Source: Sphingomonas aurantiaca | Lineage (GTDB): Bacteria; Pseudomonadota; Alphaproteobacteria; Sphingomonadales; Sphingomonadaceae | Direction: 5' to 3' | Assembly: GCF_003050705.1 (NCBI RefSeq) | Contig: NZ_QAOG01000004.1 | Location: 372,001-436,000, forward strand | Length of the DNA stretch: 64,000 nt | Shown here: positions 1 to 8,439 of the stretch, in pieces | Position numbering within the stretch: position 1 is the first letter of the stretch | Layout: each line of letters begins with the position of its first letter | Notes under the pieces: generated by a model | What the model saw: only the letters and a program-made list of their open reading frames with translations | Told to the model about the DNA's origin: nothing | Databases searched by the model: none | Position numbers and translations under genes: made by a program

Positions 1-666
1 TCGCACGCACCAGCCGCCATAGAAGGACACCCAGACATATCCTTCGGCATCGACGATCGGCCCGTCGGGATAGCCCTGCGTCGCGACGTCGACCGCCGCG
101 AAGATGCGCGTGTCGGCCAGGCTGCCGTCCTCGCGGATCGTGCAGGCGTGGATCGTCCCGGCCAGCGTGTCGCAGTGATACAGCGTGGCGCCATCGGTCG
201 AGATGGCGGGCCCGTTGGTGATCACGATGCCGTCGACGACGGGCGCCACGCCGTCCGCATCGGCGCGGTAGATCAGCCCGGACGCCGCGCTCTCGCCATC
301 GTCCATCGACCCGAACCAGAGCCGCCCCGCGGCATCGACGGTCGAATCGTTCAGGCGGTTGCCCGGCGAGTCAGGCTCGACGACGTGGAGGTGCGTGAAG
401 CTGCCATCGGCGGGGTCGAACCGGTGCAGCCCGGTCTGCAATCCGGCCAGCATGCCGCCGTCCGCCAGCGGCTGGACCCAGCCGACCTGCGCGGGGGCGG
501 TCCAAGTCTGATGGTCGCCGGTTGCGGGCGTGAAGCGGTGGACGCGGTGCTGCTTGATGTCGACGAACCAGAGCGCATCGTCGAGCCACAACGGCCCTTC
601 GCCCAGCATCGCGCCGACGCCGAGCACGCGCTCCACGCCACCGTTTACCTCGCCGTTTACCGCCAT
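1..666 (-). CDS. xylC: SMP-30/gluconolactonase family protein, probable xylonolactonase (3' end outside window)
   Basis: Probable cytoplasmic hydrolase of D-xylono-lactone to D-xylonate, second step of oxidative xylose use. The reading frame stays open from an ATG at 664-666 to base 1, giving 222 residues, so roughly the last 70 residues of a typical 290-residue SMP-30 protein lie outside. SMP-30 hallmarks are visible: LGEGPLW near residue 20 (metal-ligand Glu), NRLNDSTVD near 105 (Asn ligand), ITNGPAIS (second Asn ligand) and the late QGYPDGPIVDAEG segment. The start codon lies inside the last codons of xylB (10-base overlap), so translation is probably coupled. The lactonase role is inferred from its place after a XylB-type dehydrogenase; other aldonolactones are possible. 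Confidence 0.85.
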   Translation of the reverse strand, partial: MAVNGEVNGGVERVLGVGAMLGEGPLWLDDALWFVDIKQHRVHRFTPATGDHQTWTAPAQVGWVQPLADGGMLAGLQTGLHRFDPADGSFTHLHVVEPDSPGNRLNDSTVDAAGRLWFGSMDDGESAASGLIYRADADGVAPVVDGIVITNGPAISTDGATLYHCDTLAGTIHACTIREDGSLADTRIFAAVDVATQGYPDGPIVDAEGYVWVSFYGGWCVR

Positions 667-1463
667 CCTGCATCCACCCAGTAATTATGTCCCGTGCACA
701 TACGCGCATCGTCGGACGCGAGAAACAGCGCCATCGCGGCGATGTCCGACGGCTGGATACGGCCGTCGATGCATTGCGCGTCGACGATCGCCGCTTCGCC
801 CTCGGGCGTGTACCATTTCTCCTGGCGCGGCGTCTGGACGTTGCCGGGGATGATCGCGTTGACGCGGATGCAGTCGCGGCCGAGATCGCGTGCCAGGCTG
901 CGCGTGAGCCCCTCGATCGCCGCCTTGGCGGTCTGGTAGAGGATCAGGTCCTTCATGCCGAGATGCCAGCTGATCGATCCGAAATTGATGATGGCGCCAC
1001 CGCCTGCTGCCTTCATCGACGGCACCACCGCCTGTGCTGCGAAGAACAAATGCCGCAGATTGACGTTCATCCGCTGATCCCAATAGGCCGGGGTCACCTC
1101 GTCGATCGTGTGGCGGTCGTCATTGGCCGCGTTGTTCAGCAGGATGTCGACCCCGCCGAGCTGGTCGATCATCGTCTTGAACGTGACGTCGAGCGCGTCG
1201 ATGTCGGTCAGGTCGAGCGGGTGGAAGACCGGGGCATGCTCCGCCCCGGCGGACAGGCGCTCGACCAGCGCCATGCTGTCGGCCTGCGCGACGTCGACGA
1301 ACGCGACCCGCGCGCCTTGCGCCACGAATCCCTCGACCAGCCCGGCACCGATGCCCGACCCGCCGCCGGTGATGATGACTCGCTTGTTCCTGAGCGATGG
1401 GTAGACGGCGCCTTCGTGGCGACCGGCGGTTTTCTGCAGCACGCTGTTCTCCGGATGGGTCAT
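657..1463 (-). CDS. xylB: D-xylose 1-dehydrogenase, SDR family (XylB type)
   Basis: NAD-dependent oxidation of D-xylose to xylonolactone, first step of the Weimberg/Dahms routes. The 268-residue protein has the Rossmann motif TGGGSGIGAG near residue 33, an NNAAND segment near 110, and the catalytic Ser (FGSISWHLG) and Tyr-x-x-x-Lys (YQTAK). From memory it follows Caulobacter XylB closely, including the shared blocks NDDRH, RQEKWYTPEGEA and the C-terminal WVDAGWR or WIDAGWR. Its ATG overlaps the xylX stop as ATGA, so the two are co-translated. Some relatives prefer L-arabinose, so the exact pentose is inferred. Confidence 0.92.
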   Translation of the reverse strand: MTHPENSVLQKTAGRHEGAVYPSLRNKRVIITGGGSGIGAGLVEGFVAQGARVAFVDVAQADSMALVERLSAGAEHAPVFHPLDLTDIDALDVTFKTMIDQLGGVDILLNNAANDDRHTIDEVTPAYWDQRMNVNLRHLFFAAQAVVPSMKAAGGGAIINFGSISWHLGMKDLILYQTAKAAIEGLTRSLARDLGRDCIRVNAIIPGNVQTPRQEKWYTPEGEAAIVDAQCIDGRIQPSDIAAMALFLASDDARMCTGHNYWVDAGWR

Positions 1464-2602
1464 GCCGACAACAGCCCGCGTGCGGCGAGGTTGCGCATCA
1501 GCGCGACCAGGCCGAACTCCCAGGGCGCTGCGGCCTTCGATGTGGTGACGGTGTTGATGAGGCGACCGAGTCCGGGCGCGGCGATCGAGACGGTATCGCC
1601 CGACTTGTGCGTGAAGCCCCGGCCGACGTCGTCGCGATCCTTGGTCGGCGCGAACAGGGTGCCCAAGAACAGGACGAACCCGTCGGGATATTGATGCTCG
1701 CTCAACGCCTGGCGGACGAGTTCCTCGGGATCGCGGCTGATCTGGCTCATCGAGCTGGCGCCGTCGAGGACATAGCCGTCGGTGCCCTCGATGCGCAGCG
1801 CGACTTCGGCGCGGCGGACATCGTCGAGCGTGAAGGAGTCGTCGAACAGGCGGATGAACGCGCCGAGCGAGCAGGACGCGTTATTGTCCTTCGCCTTGCC
1901 GAGCAGCAGCGCGGAACGCCCCTCGAAGTCGCGCAGGTTGACGTCGTTGCCGATCGTCGCGCCGACGATGCGCGCATCGGGCGCCACCAGCAGCACGATC
2001 TCAGGCTCGGGGTTGTTCCACGTCGAGTCTGAACGCACGCCGATGTCCGCGCCCCAGCCGACCGTCGACAAGGACGGCGCCTTGGTGAAGATCTCCGCAT
2101 CCGGGCCGATCGCCACCTCGAGATATTGCGACCAGAGTCCCTCCTCGATCAGCGCGGTCTTCAACGCCGCCGCCTCGGGCGTGCCGGGCACGACGTGCGC
2201 CAGTCCGCCGCCGATCCGGTCCTCGAGCCGCGCACGCACCGCGGTCGCCGCCCCCGCATCGCCGCGCGCCTGTTCCTCGATCACGCGTTCGAGCGCGGAT
2301 ACCGCGAAGGTGACGCCGGCCGCCTTGACGCACTGCACGTCGATCGGGCTGAGCAGCCGCGGTACGCCACCGACCGACAGGCCGAGCGTATCGAGATCGC
2401 AGATCGCCTCGCCGGCAGTCGGATCGAGCAGGTCGCGCGCGACCAGTTCGGCGACGGTTGGTGCGGCCTTGCTCATGTCGAACACGATGCCGCCGGCGAC
2501 AATGACGGGCGTGGGGCCTTCGCCGCGGTCGATCCGGCCGATCCAGCGCGCGGTGCGCCAGTCGGGTCCAAGGGCGTCGAGGGTATCGAAATCGAATGTC
2601 AC
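1460..2602 (-). CDS. xylX: 2-keto-3-deoxy-xylonate dehydratase, fumarylacetoacetate-hydrolase fold (XylX)
   Basis: Converts 2-keto-3-deoxy-pentonate to 2-ketoglutarate semialdehyde in the Weimberg pathway. The 380-residue protein carries FAH-superfamily signatures: DAEIFTKAPSLS, NNPEPEIVLL (acidic metal ligands), GNDVNLRDFEGRSALLLGKA and KDNNAS. Length and these blocks match Caulobacter XylX as remembered. The start is GTG at 2602, preceded by GGAG with an 8-base spacer; no in-frame ATG is better placed. It is the first gene of the xylX-xylB-xylC unit, after a 299-base gap holding a LacI-type palindrome. 2-keto-3-deoxy-L-arabinonate could be an additional substrate. Confidence 0.92.
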   Translation of the reverse strand: MTFDFDTLDALGPDWRTARWIGRIDRGEGPTPVIVAGGIVFDMSKAAPTVAELVARDLLDPTAGEAICDLDTLGLSVGGVPRLLSPIDVQCVKAAGVTFAVSALERVIEEQARGDAGAATAVRARLEDRIGGGLAHVVPGTPEAAALKTALIEEGLWSQYLEVAIGPDAEIFTKAPSLSTVGWGADIGVRSDSTWNNPEPEIVLLVAPDARIVGATIGNDVNLRDFEGRSALLLGKAKDNNASCSLGAFIRLFDDSFTLDDVRRAEVALRIEGTDGYVLDGASSMSQISRDPEELVRQALSEHQYPDGFVLFLGTLFAPTKDRDDVGRGFTHKSGDTVSIAAPGLGRLINTVTTSKAAAPWEFGLVALMRNLAARGLLSA

Positions 2603-2749
2603 GGCAACATCTCCGGCAGGGCTGTATCAGGCGAAAAATCGGTGGTCAGGTGGCACGGACATGCCTCCGTCACGTAGCTTTGCTCGACGTGCCAACGTCA
2701 CCGCGCGATGCGGCAGATCGGTAAAGTCCTCTCCTCCGCCGGTTATTGG

Positions 2750-2763
2750 CGGTAGCGGTACCA
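2750..2763. promoter_or_regulatory. LacI/XylR-type operator candidate upstream of xylX
   Basis: The 14-mer CGGTAGCGGTACCA matches 12 of 14 positions of the palindrome TGGTAGCGCTACCA, a common LacI-family operator form in Caulobacter and sphingomonads and close to the Caulobacter XylR site. It lies about 150 bases before the xylX GTG, in the only long gap between the acetylesterase and xylX, which is where a separate xylXBC promoter would sit. No lacI-type gene is in the window, so the regulator would be encoded elsewhere. Confidence 0.45.
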
Positions 2764-2901
2764 TTACCGATACACCGGCGTGTTTTGCAAGGTCGTCCAT
2801 CTGCTCGCCGCGCGGATCCGACTGACGCGGGTGTTCGAGGCTTTGTGATGCGCCGGCAGCCTGGACGATCAGCACGCATCGCGTTTCTCCTTCGTGTCAC
2901 G

Positions 2902-4887
2902 TCAGGGCAGCACGATCTCGAACGGCCCGACCGGCAGCTGTGCGTCGTCGGCCAGATTGACCACCGGGCTGTCCGCCCAGGCATAGCGGACACGAACGAC
3001 CGGCTTGCCGTCGGCGGCGAGCGTCACGCGGTCGCCCTGCGCGACGCCGTCGGCATAGCGGCAGCTGCCGACTTCTGCCCCGCAAAGTTCGAACCCGATC
3101 GGCCCGCGTGCGGCCTGTGCGTGCAGCGCGCCGGTCACGCCGGTGAAGCGCAGCGTCACGCCGCCACCGGGGGCGCGGCTTGCCGATGCGATGCCCGGTC
3201 CGGCCGGCGCGCGCGCGCCATAAGCGAGCGGACGCAGCACGCGCGCGAGCCGTTGGCCCACCGCGTGCTTCTCGCCCGGATGGATGTCGAGCGGATCGCC
3301 CAGATCGATCGTCACCGCGACACCGGCATGCCCGTCGCGCGCGGCCATCAGCCGCTGCGCCTCGCGGACCTCCGCCCAGCCGCTCTCGCCCGGTGCGATC
3401 GGCGGCGTGCCGTAATTGGCGAGCTGGGCGATCGCCAGCGGGATCGCCGGCGCGCCGAACTGCTGGCGCCAGCCGCGCGTCATCGCCGCCAGCCGCGTCT
3501 CGTATCCGGGCAGGCCGGTGTCGGATTCGCCCTGGTACCACGCGATCCCGGCGAGCGCGGTCGCCCCGATCGGCGCGATCATCCCGTTGTACAGCGTGCC
3601 CGCGCCGTTGATGTCGTCCCATGGCGACCGCGGCGCATTGCCCGCCACGCGCTTCGCGATCGCATAGCGCCAGCCATCGCCGATCGGCACCGCGCTGCCG
3701 TCGGCCAGCGTCAGCATCATCGTCTCCGCGGGGCCGGTCATGCCGCCAAAGGCATAGACGTCATCGTCGTTGACGGTGATGACGTTGCGCCCCGCCTTCA
3801 GCAGCCCCGCGGGCAGCGGATAGACGCGCGCGCGGCCGGCGTTGCTGTTGCCGCCGACGCCGATTCCGTTGACCCAGGTGCGATCCGCGTCGTCGACCAC
3901 GCCGATCGCCAGCGTCGCCGCGCCGCGCGCCTGCGCCGCGGTCAACGTCACGACGCGCTGGTACCAGACCATGCCGTTATAGTCGGCGAGCGCGGGGACG
4001 CCCCATTGCTCGAAATTGCCGATGCGTGGCACCGGTTTCCAGTCGATCGCGGCGTCGGGCTGCCAGGGCTCGCGTCCAGGCGCATCGCCGGTGCCGCGTC
4101 GCCACCAGTCTTCCCAGATCGTCGACGCGCCGCGCTCCGCCGCGACCGGATCCGTCGCGTGCAGCGCGAGCAGGTCCGCCGCGCGTGCCAGCCCCGCGGA
4201 TCGCAGCGCGGTGTCGCTCATCCATGCGCTGATCCGCGATCCGCCCCAGCTCGCGTGGATCGCACCGATCGGCACTCCCTCGCTCCGCCGCAGCGCCTGC
4301 ACCATGTAGAAGCATGCCGCCGAGAACCCGGGGACCGTATCCGGCCCGGCCGCCGCCCATCGCGGCATCGCGGCGAACCGCGCGAGCGGCGTCTCGCTCG
4401 TCGCCTTGGGGATCGTGACGAGGCGGAGCTGGTCGTCGAGCGCCGGATGCGCGTCGGGAATCAGGTCCTGCGCGGCATTGACGGGCAATTCCATGTTGCT
4501 CTGGCCAGAACACAGGAACACGTCGCCGATCAGCAGGTCGCGGACGGTGGTTACGCCATTGCTGTCCGTCAGCGTGAGATCATAAGGCCCGCCCGCGGCA
4601 AGCGGTTCGAGGCGCAGCGTAAATCGACCGTTGCGATCCGCCGTCGCGGTCGAGGTGCGCGTGCTCAGCCGCGCGGTGACCGGCCGGCCCGGCATGCTCC
4701 GCCCGCGCAGCACGATCGGCTGGCCCCGCTGCACGACGCCGTGATCGCCGACCAGACCGTCCAGGCTGGGAGCGGTGTCCGGAGCCGCAGCGACTGCCGC
4801 GGTGGCCAGCCCGATCGTGACGAAGGAAGCGGCGATGCCGGACAGGATGGTCGACGCAGCCCGGCTCGTCGATTGATAGGTTATCAT
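2902..4887 (-). CDS. Secreted SGNH-type carbohydrate O-acetylesterase (SASA family)
   Basis: Probable periplasmic or surface esterase removing O-acetyl groups from hemicellulose (acetyl-xylan or xyloglucan); annotated in many genomes as sialate O-acetylesterase. The 661-residue product has a signal segment (about residues 5-35, ending in AAVAAAP), the catalytic-Ser motif CSGQSNME near 128, a second oxyanion block WYQGESD near 470, and the Asp-x-x-His dyad in DPLDIHPGEKHA near 560. A beta-sandwich-like insertion separates the SGNH blocks, as in bimodular xyloglucan or xylan acetylesterases. The ATG at 4887 is chosen because GGAGAGG lies 6 bases upstream; the GTG at 4893 would have no spacer. 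It lies between the GH43 genes and xylX, which suits xylan deacetylation. Confidence 0.85.
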   Translation of the reverse strand: MITYQSTSRAASTILSGIAASFVTIGLATAAVAAAPDTAPSLDGLVGDHGVVQRGQPIVLRGRSMPGRPVTARLSTRTSTATADRNGRFTLRLEPLAAGGPYDLTLTDSNGVTTVRDLLIGDVFLCSGQSNMELPVNAAQDLIPDAHPALDDQLRLVTIPKATSETPLARFAAMPRWAAAGPDTVPGFSAACFYMVQALRRSEGVPIGAIHASWGGSRISAWMSDTALRSAGLARAADLLALHATDPVAAERGASTIWEDWWRRGTGDAPGREPWQPDAAIDWKPVPRIGNFEQWGVPALADYNGMVWYQRVVTLTAAQARGAATLAIGVVDDADRTWVNGIGVGGNSNAGRARVYPLPAGLLKAGRNVITVNDDDVYAFGGMTGPAETMMLTLADGSAVPIGDGWRYAIAKRVAGNAPRSPWDDINGAGTLYNGMIAPIGATALAGIAWYQGESDTGLPGYETRLAAMTRGWRQQFGAPAIPLAIAQLANYGTPPIAPGESGWAEVREAQRLMAARDGHAGVAVTIDLGDPLDIHPGEKHAVGQRLARVLRPLAYGARAPAGPGIASASRAPGGGVTLRFTGVTGALHAQAARGPIGFELCGAEVGSCRYADGVAQGDRVTLAADGKPVVRVRYAWADSPVVNLADDAQLPVGPFEIVLP

Positions 4888-4994
4888 CCTCACCCTCTCC
4901 CTGCGCGCCCACCGCCCCGACGTTCGGCCGGGAGGCGTTTCGAGCGATCCATTCTTGTCGGCACGCCGTCATGCATCGCACGCCGGCAGTACCA

Positions 4995-5008
4995 TGGTAT
5001 CGCTCACA
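4995..5008. promoter_or_regulatory. Second LacI-type operator candidate, upstream of the acetylesterase
   Basis: TGGTATCGCTCACA matches 11 of 14 positions of TGGTAGCGCTACCA and abuts a perfect 10-base palindrome TACCATGGTA at 4990-4999. It lies about 110 bases before the acetylesterase ATG in the 264-base gap after the GH43 gene. It shares the GGTA-x-CG-x-T core with the site at 2750. I see no other feature in this gap. Confidence 0.35.
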
Positions 5009-5151
5009 CGAAATTTATACTCCGACAAAGGCCGGCGGCAACTCTTTTCTACCGATGTCGGCCCTGCCGCGTCGCGGCAGATTGCCGCCCCTGACACAGA
5101 AGAAGAGCGAGCGGTGCCGAGCGTCCGTCACGACGATCTGACAGGGGAGGG

Positions 5152-6726
5152 TTACCGTTTGCCCCGACCGTCGAGCGTGACCGAGTCGATATCGAGATAC
5201 CCGCCACGACCGGCCGGATTGTAGCAGAACAGGCTGAACTGCTGCCCCTGGAACGTGCCGGTTTGCCAGTCGAAAGCGAGCGGGAAGCGCGGGCCGAGCG
5301 GCGTGAACGTCGTGCCGTCGGTGCTGTACGCCACCGCGCCGGTGTCATCGCCGAAATCCATCTCGGTCCGCAGCGTCAGCTGGGTACTGCGGACGGTCAC
5401 GGCAGGGCTCTCCCGGACGATGCGCTGGATCGTCGTCTTTGCCGGGCTGGCGACATCCTCGATGATGCGCATCGACAGCGTCAAATGTCCCTGCGCGTCG
5501 CGGCCGAGCGCGATGCCGCCGCTATATTTGCCGAAGACGCCCGCCCCGCATTGATCGCCGCGCGCGACGTGGCTCGCGTCGAGCCGGACCGTGGCACGGC
5601 TCCACGGCGCTTGCCCTTTCTGGAGGAGCGTGTTGCGCGCGGTCCAGATCGAACTGCCTGGCGCCGCATTCATCCGCAGGAAGCCGGGTCTGGCGGTCAG
5701 CGACCAGCGGTCGGGGAGGGGGTTGTGATTCCACTGCCATTGCAGGCCGAGCCTGGTCTGCGCGAAATCGTCGGAGGCGGCGGGCGTTTCGACCGGCATG
5801 CCCTGGATCGGCTTGCGTGCGGTGGCGGGGACCCGATTGGGCGCCTCGGGCGTGCCCCAGATCGGCCAACCGTCGCGCCAGTGGATCGGGCTGATGTTCG
5901 TCGTCCGCCCGATCGCGCCTGCGTCGATCATCACGAACCCGTAATCGCTGCCATCGGCGAGATCGACGATCGCGCCCTGATGGCCGCCGCTGGTGTCGTC
6001 GATCTGGTTGCGCGTCTCCCACGGGCCGGCCAGCGCGGTAGCGCGCGAGACCGTCAGCCCCAGCCGGCGCGGAATCGCGTTGAACAGGTAATAATATTTG
6101 CCCCGTCGGACCAGCTTCGATCCCTCGGCGCCCTTGGTATAGTGGATCACCCGCCGGGCGGTGATCCGCCGCAGTGTTGGGTCCAGGCTCAGCAGCGTCT
6201 CGGTCCCGTCGCTGCTGCTCGCGGTCGCGATATAGGCCGATCCGTCATTGTCGAAGAACAGCCCCGGATCGAACGCGGCCTCGCTCAGCCGGTTCATCGT
6301 CCAGGGCCCGCGGACGTCGCGGGCGCGGTAGATCCGAGTCGGCTCGCCGACCGGGGTGACCGCGACATAGAACATCCCGTCGTGATGCCGCAGGCTGGGG
6401 GCGAAGATGCCGCGGCGATACGACCCGCCGGCCTGCAGGTCATATTCCGGGCGGCCGCTCAGCGTGTCGACGACATGCGACGCGAACCGCCAGTTCACCA
6501 GATCCCTGGAGGTCAGAATCGTCAGCCCTGGCACGTCGGCAAACGTGCTCGTGATGAAATAGAAGACGTCGCCGACGCGGATGATGTCGGGATCGGGATA
6601 ATCGGCGTTCAGCGGCGGGTTCGCGAAGGTCCCGTCACCGCGATCGGATTGCCAGGCCTGCACCGCGCCGATCGACGGCGACGCAATCAGCGTCGCCGCT
6701 ACAAGGCAGGCGCCCGTGCCGCGCAT
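5152..6726 (-). CDS. Secreted glycoside hydrolase family 43 protein (beta-xylosidase or alpha-L-arabinofuranosidase)
   Basis: Exported inverting glycosidase that would trim xylosyl or arabinosyl units from (arabino)xylan oligosaccharides. About 524 residues with a signal peptide (to about residue 25), then the five-blade propeller: NADYPDPDIIRVGD carries the general-base Asp, and TKGAEGSKLVRRGKYYYLF the general-acid Glu. From about residue 320 (DDFAQTRLGLQWQWNHNP) comes the C-terminal beta-sandwich typical of XynB-like GH43 enzymes. An ATG at 6726 is chosen; a GTG at 6732, overlapping the stop of the upstream GH43 gene, is also possible. Activity cannot be fixed from sequence alone. Confidence 0.9.
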   Translation of the reverse strand: MRGTGACLVAATLIASPSIGAVQAWQSDRGDGTFANPPLNADYPDPDIIRVGDVFYFITSTFADVPGLTILTSRDLVNWRFASHVVDTLSGRPEYDLQAGGSYRRGIFAPSLRHHDGMFYVAVTPVGEPTRIYRARDVRGPWTMNRLSEAAFDPGLFFDNDGSAYIATASSSDGTETLLSLDPTLRRITARRVIHYTKGAEGSKLVRRGKYYYLFNAIPRRLGLTVSRATALAGPWETRNQIDDTSGGHQGAIVDLADGSDYGFVMIDAGAIGRTTNISPIHWRDGWPIWGTPEAPNRVPATARKPIQGMPVETPAASDDFAQTRLGLQWQWNHNPLPDRWSLTARPGFLRMNAAPGSSIWTARNTLLQKGQAPWSRATVRLDASHVARGDQCGAGVFGKYSGGIALGRDAQGHLTLSMRIIEDVASPAKTTIQRIVRESPAVTVRSTQLTLRTEMDFGDDTGAVAYSTDGTTFTPLGPRFPLAFDWQTGTFQGQQFSLFCYNPAGRGGYLDIDSVTLDGRGKR

Positions 6727-6728
6727 TC

Positions 6729-8396
6729 TCACGACGTTCCGGCGGCGGGATCATAGACATAGGGCCCGACGACCGTCCCGACAAAACCACCCGCACGCGC
6801 GGTAGTCAGCAGCGTCGCATCGAAGTTCGACAGCAGCGTGCGGCGGCCGGCGCGCGTCTGATAGTCGAACGCCATAATGCCCTTGTCGGCCCGGATCGTC
6901 AGCGAGACCGGCCCCGACGGATCCACCGGCGCGGACGTGACGAGCGTATCCGCCTTGGCCTTGTCGCGTGCATACAGCGCCACGACGGGCTTGCCCGCGA
7001 TCCGCGTGATCCCGAAGAACAGGAACGACTCGTCGTTCTGCACCGCGGCAAGGCCCGCGCGTGCGCCATCGGTCCGAGGCGCGAACGTCACGCGCGTCGT
7101 GATCGTCGCGATGTGATGCTGTTGGCGACGGCCGAGAAACGCCGGCACGCCCTGTCGATCGCCCAGCGCGGCGCGCGATCGCAGCGTCAGTCCACCCGCA
7201 CCCAGCGTATGGAACGGCGTAGCGGGCGCGCGGATGCCGATCCATTGCATCGCCAGGCTCTTTCCGTCGAACGAATCGCTATAGGTGAAATCGCCGGTAA
7301 CGGGAGTCATCGGCCGGGGCTGCGCGGGCAGCTTGGGCTTGGTGGTGGCGAACGGGATCGGGGTCTTCGGCGCCAGGATATGCGGCCAGCCATCGGACCA
7401 TGTCACGGGCAGCAGGAACGTCTCGCGGCCGATCGCATAGCGTTCGGGCGCATAGGGTCGCGTCGCGAGAAACGTCGCCCACCAGTCGCCATTCTGCGTC
7501 TGGACGAACTTGGCGTGGCCGGCCGACGTCACCGGGTTCGCGCGATCCGCGGCCAGCCCGCGCTGCGTCAGGATCGGATTGTCGGGATAGGGGACGAACG
7601 GCCCGGTCGGGCTTTTCGACCTGAACACGACTTCGGAATGATTGTCGCCGGTGCCGCCCTCTGCCGCGATCAGGTAATAGAAGTCGTCGTGCCTGATCAG
7701 GTGGGGACCCTCGATCCACACCGGCTTGGTCGCAAGGTCGACACCGCCATTGACGATCTGCGTGCTCGGCCCAACCATCTTGCCGGCGCGCCAATCATAT
7801 TCCTGCACCCAGATCGCGCGGTGTCCGTCATAGCGCGGTGGCTCGTCGGGTGCGCGATTGTTGACGATATAGGCCTTGTCGCCTTCCCAGTAGATCGATG
7901 GATCGATCCCCTCAAACGGCAGCCAGATCGGGTCGGACCACGGCCCGGCCGCGTCCTTCGCGGTGATCACGAAATTGCCTTTGCACTGCACGCAGGTGTT
8001 GACGATGTAGAACACGCCCGCGTGCCACGAGATGTCGGGTGCGAATACCGCTTGCGACAGCCCGCGCCCGGCAAGATCGAGCTGGCTCGGGCGCGAGATC
8101 GCGTTGCCGATCTGGACCCAGCTTACCAGGTCCTTCGACTTGAAGATCGGCAGGCCTGGAAAATGCGCGAAGCTCGAATTGACGAGGTAATAGTCGTCGC
8201 CGACGCGCGTCACCGATGGATCGGGGTAATAGCCCGACAGGATCGGATTGCGGTATTGGTTCGGCGCCACAACGACGCGCTCCTGCGATCGCCCGTCATA
8301 GCTGAAGCTGTCGAACCGGGCGGTTTGCGCCTCTGCCGCCTGGGCCAGCATCAGCGCGGCCAGCGTCGTCACGATGCGCGGTAGGGATCGGGTCAT
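6729..8396 (-). CDS. Secreted glycoside hydrolase family 43 protein with C-terminal beta-sandwich
   Basis: Second GH43 enzyme of the locus, 555 residues, exported by an N-terminal signal (ends near AEAQTA). The propeller shows YRNPILSGYYPDPSVTRVGD (catalytic Asp near residue 60) and WIEGPHLIRHDDFYYLI (general-acid Glu). The XynB-type C-terminal domain runs from about residue 340 and ends in GGFVGTVVGPYVYDP. The ATG at 8396 has AGGAG upstream; the frame stays open further 5' to 8588, but that part runs into xylD and lacks protein character. It is only distantly similar to its neighbour, so the two probably cleave different linkages. It follows xylD by 43 bases. Confidence 0.92.
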   Translation of the reverse strand: MTRSLPRIVTTLAALMLAQAAEAQTARFDSFSYDGRSQERVVVAPNQYRNPILSGYYPDPSVTRVGDDYYLVNSSFAHFPGLPIFKSKDLVSWVQIGNAISRPSQLDLAGRGLSQAVFAPDISWHAGVFYIVNTCVQCKGNFVITAKDAAGPWSDPIWLPFEGIDPSIYWEGDKAYIVNNRAPDEPPRYDGHRAIWVQEYDWRAGKMVGPSTQIVNGGVDLATKPVWIEGPHLIRHDDFYYLIAAEGGTGDNHSEVVFRSKSPTGPFVPYPDNPILTQRGLAADRANPVTSAGHAKFVQTQNGDWWATFLATRPYAPERYAIGRETFLLPVTWSDGWPHILAPKTPIPFATTKPKLPAQPRPMTPVTGDFTYSDSFDGKSLAMQWIGIRAPATPFHTLGAGGLTLRSRAALGDRQGVPAFLGRRQQHHIATITTRVTFAPRTDGARAGLAAVQNDESFLFFGITRIAGKPVVALYARDKAKADTLVTSAPVDPSGPVSLTIRADKGIMAFDYQTRAGRRTLLSNFDATLLTTARAGGFVGTVVGPYVYDPAAGTS

Positions 8397-8439
8397 CAAG
8401 GCTCCTGGTCTGAACGGATCCGTACCGCGCTGCGTGTAC

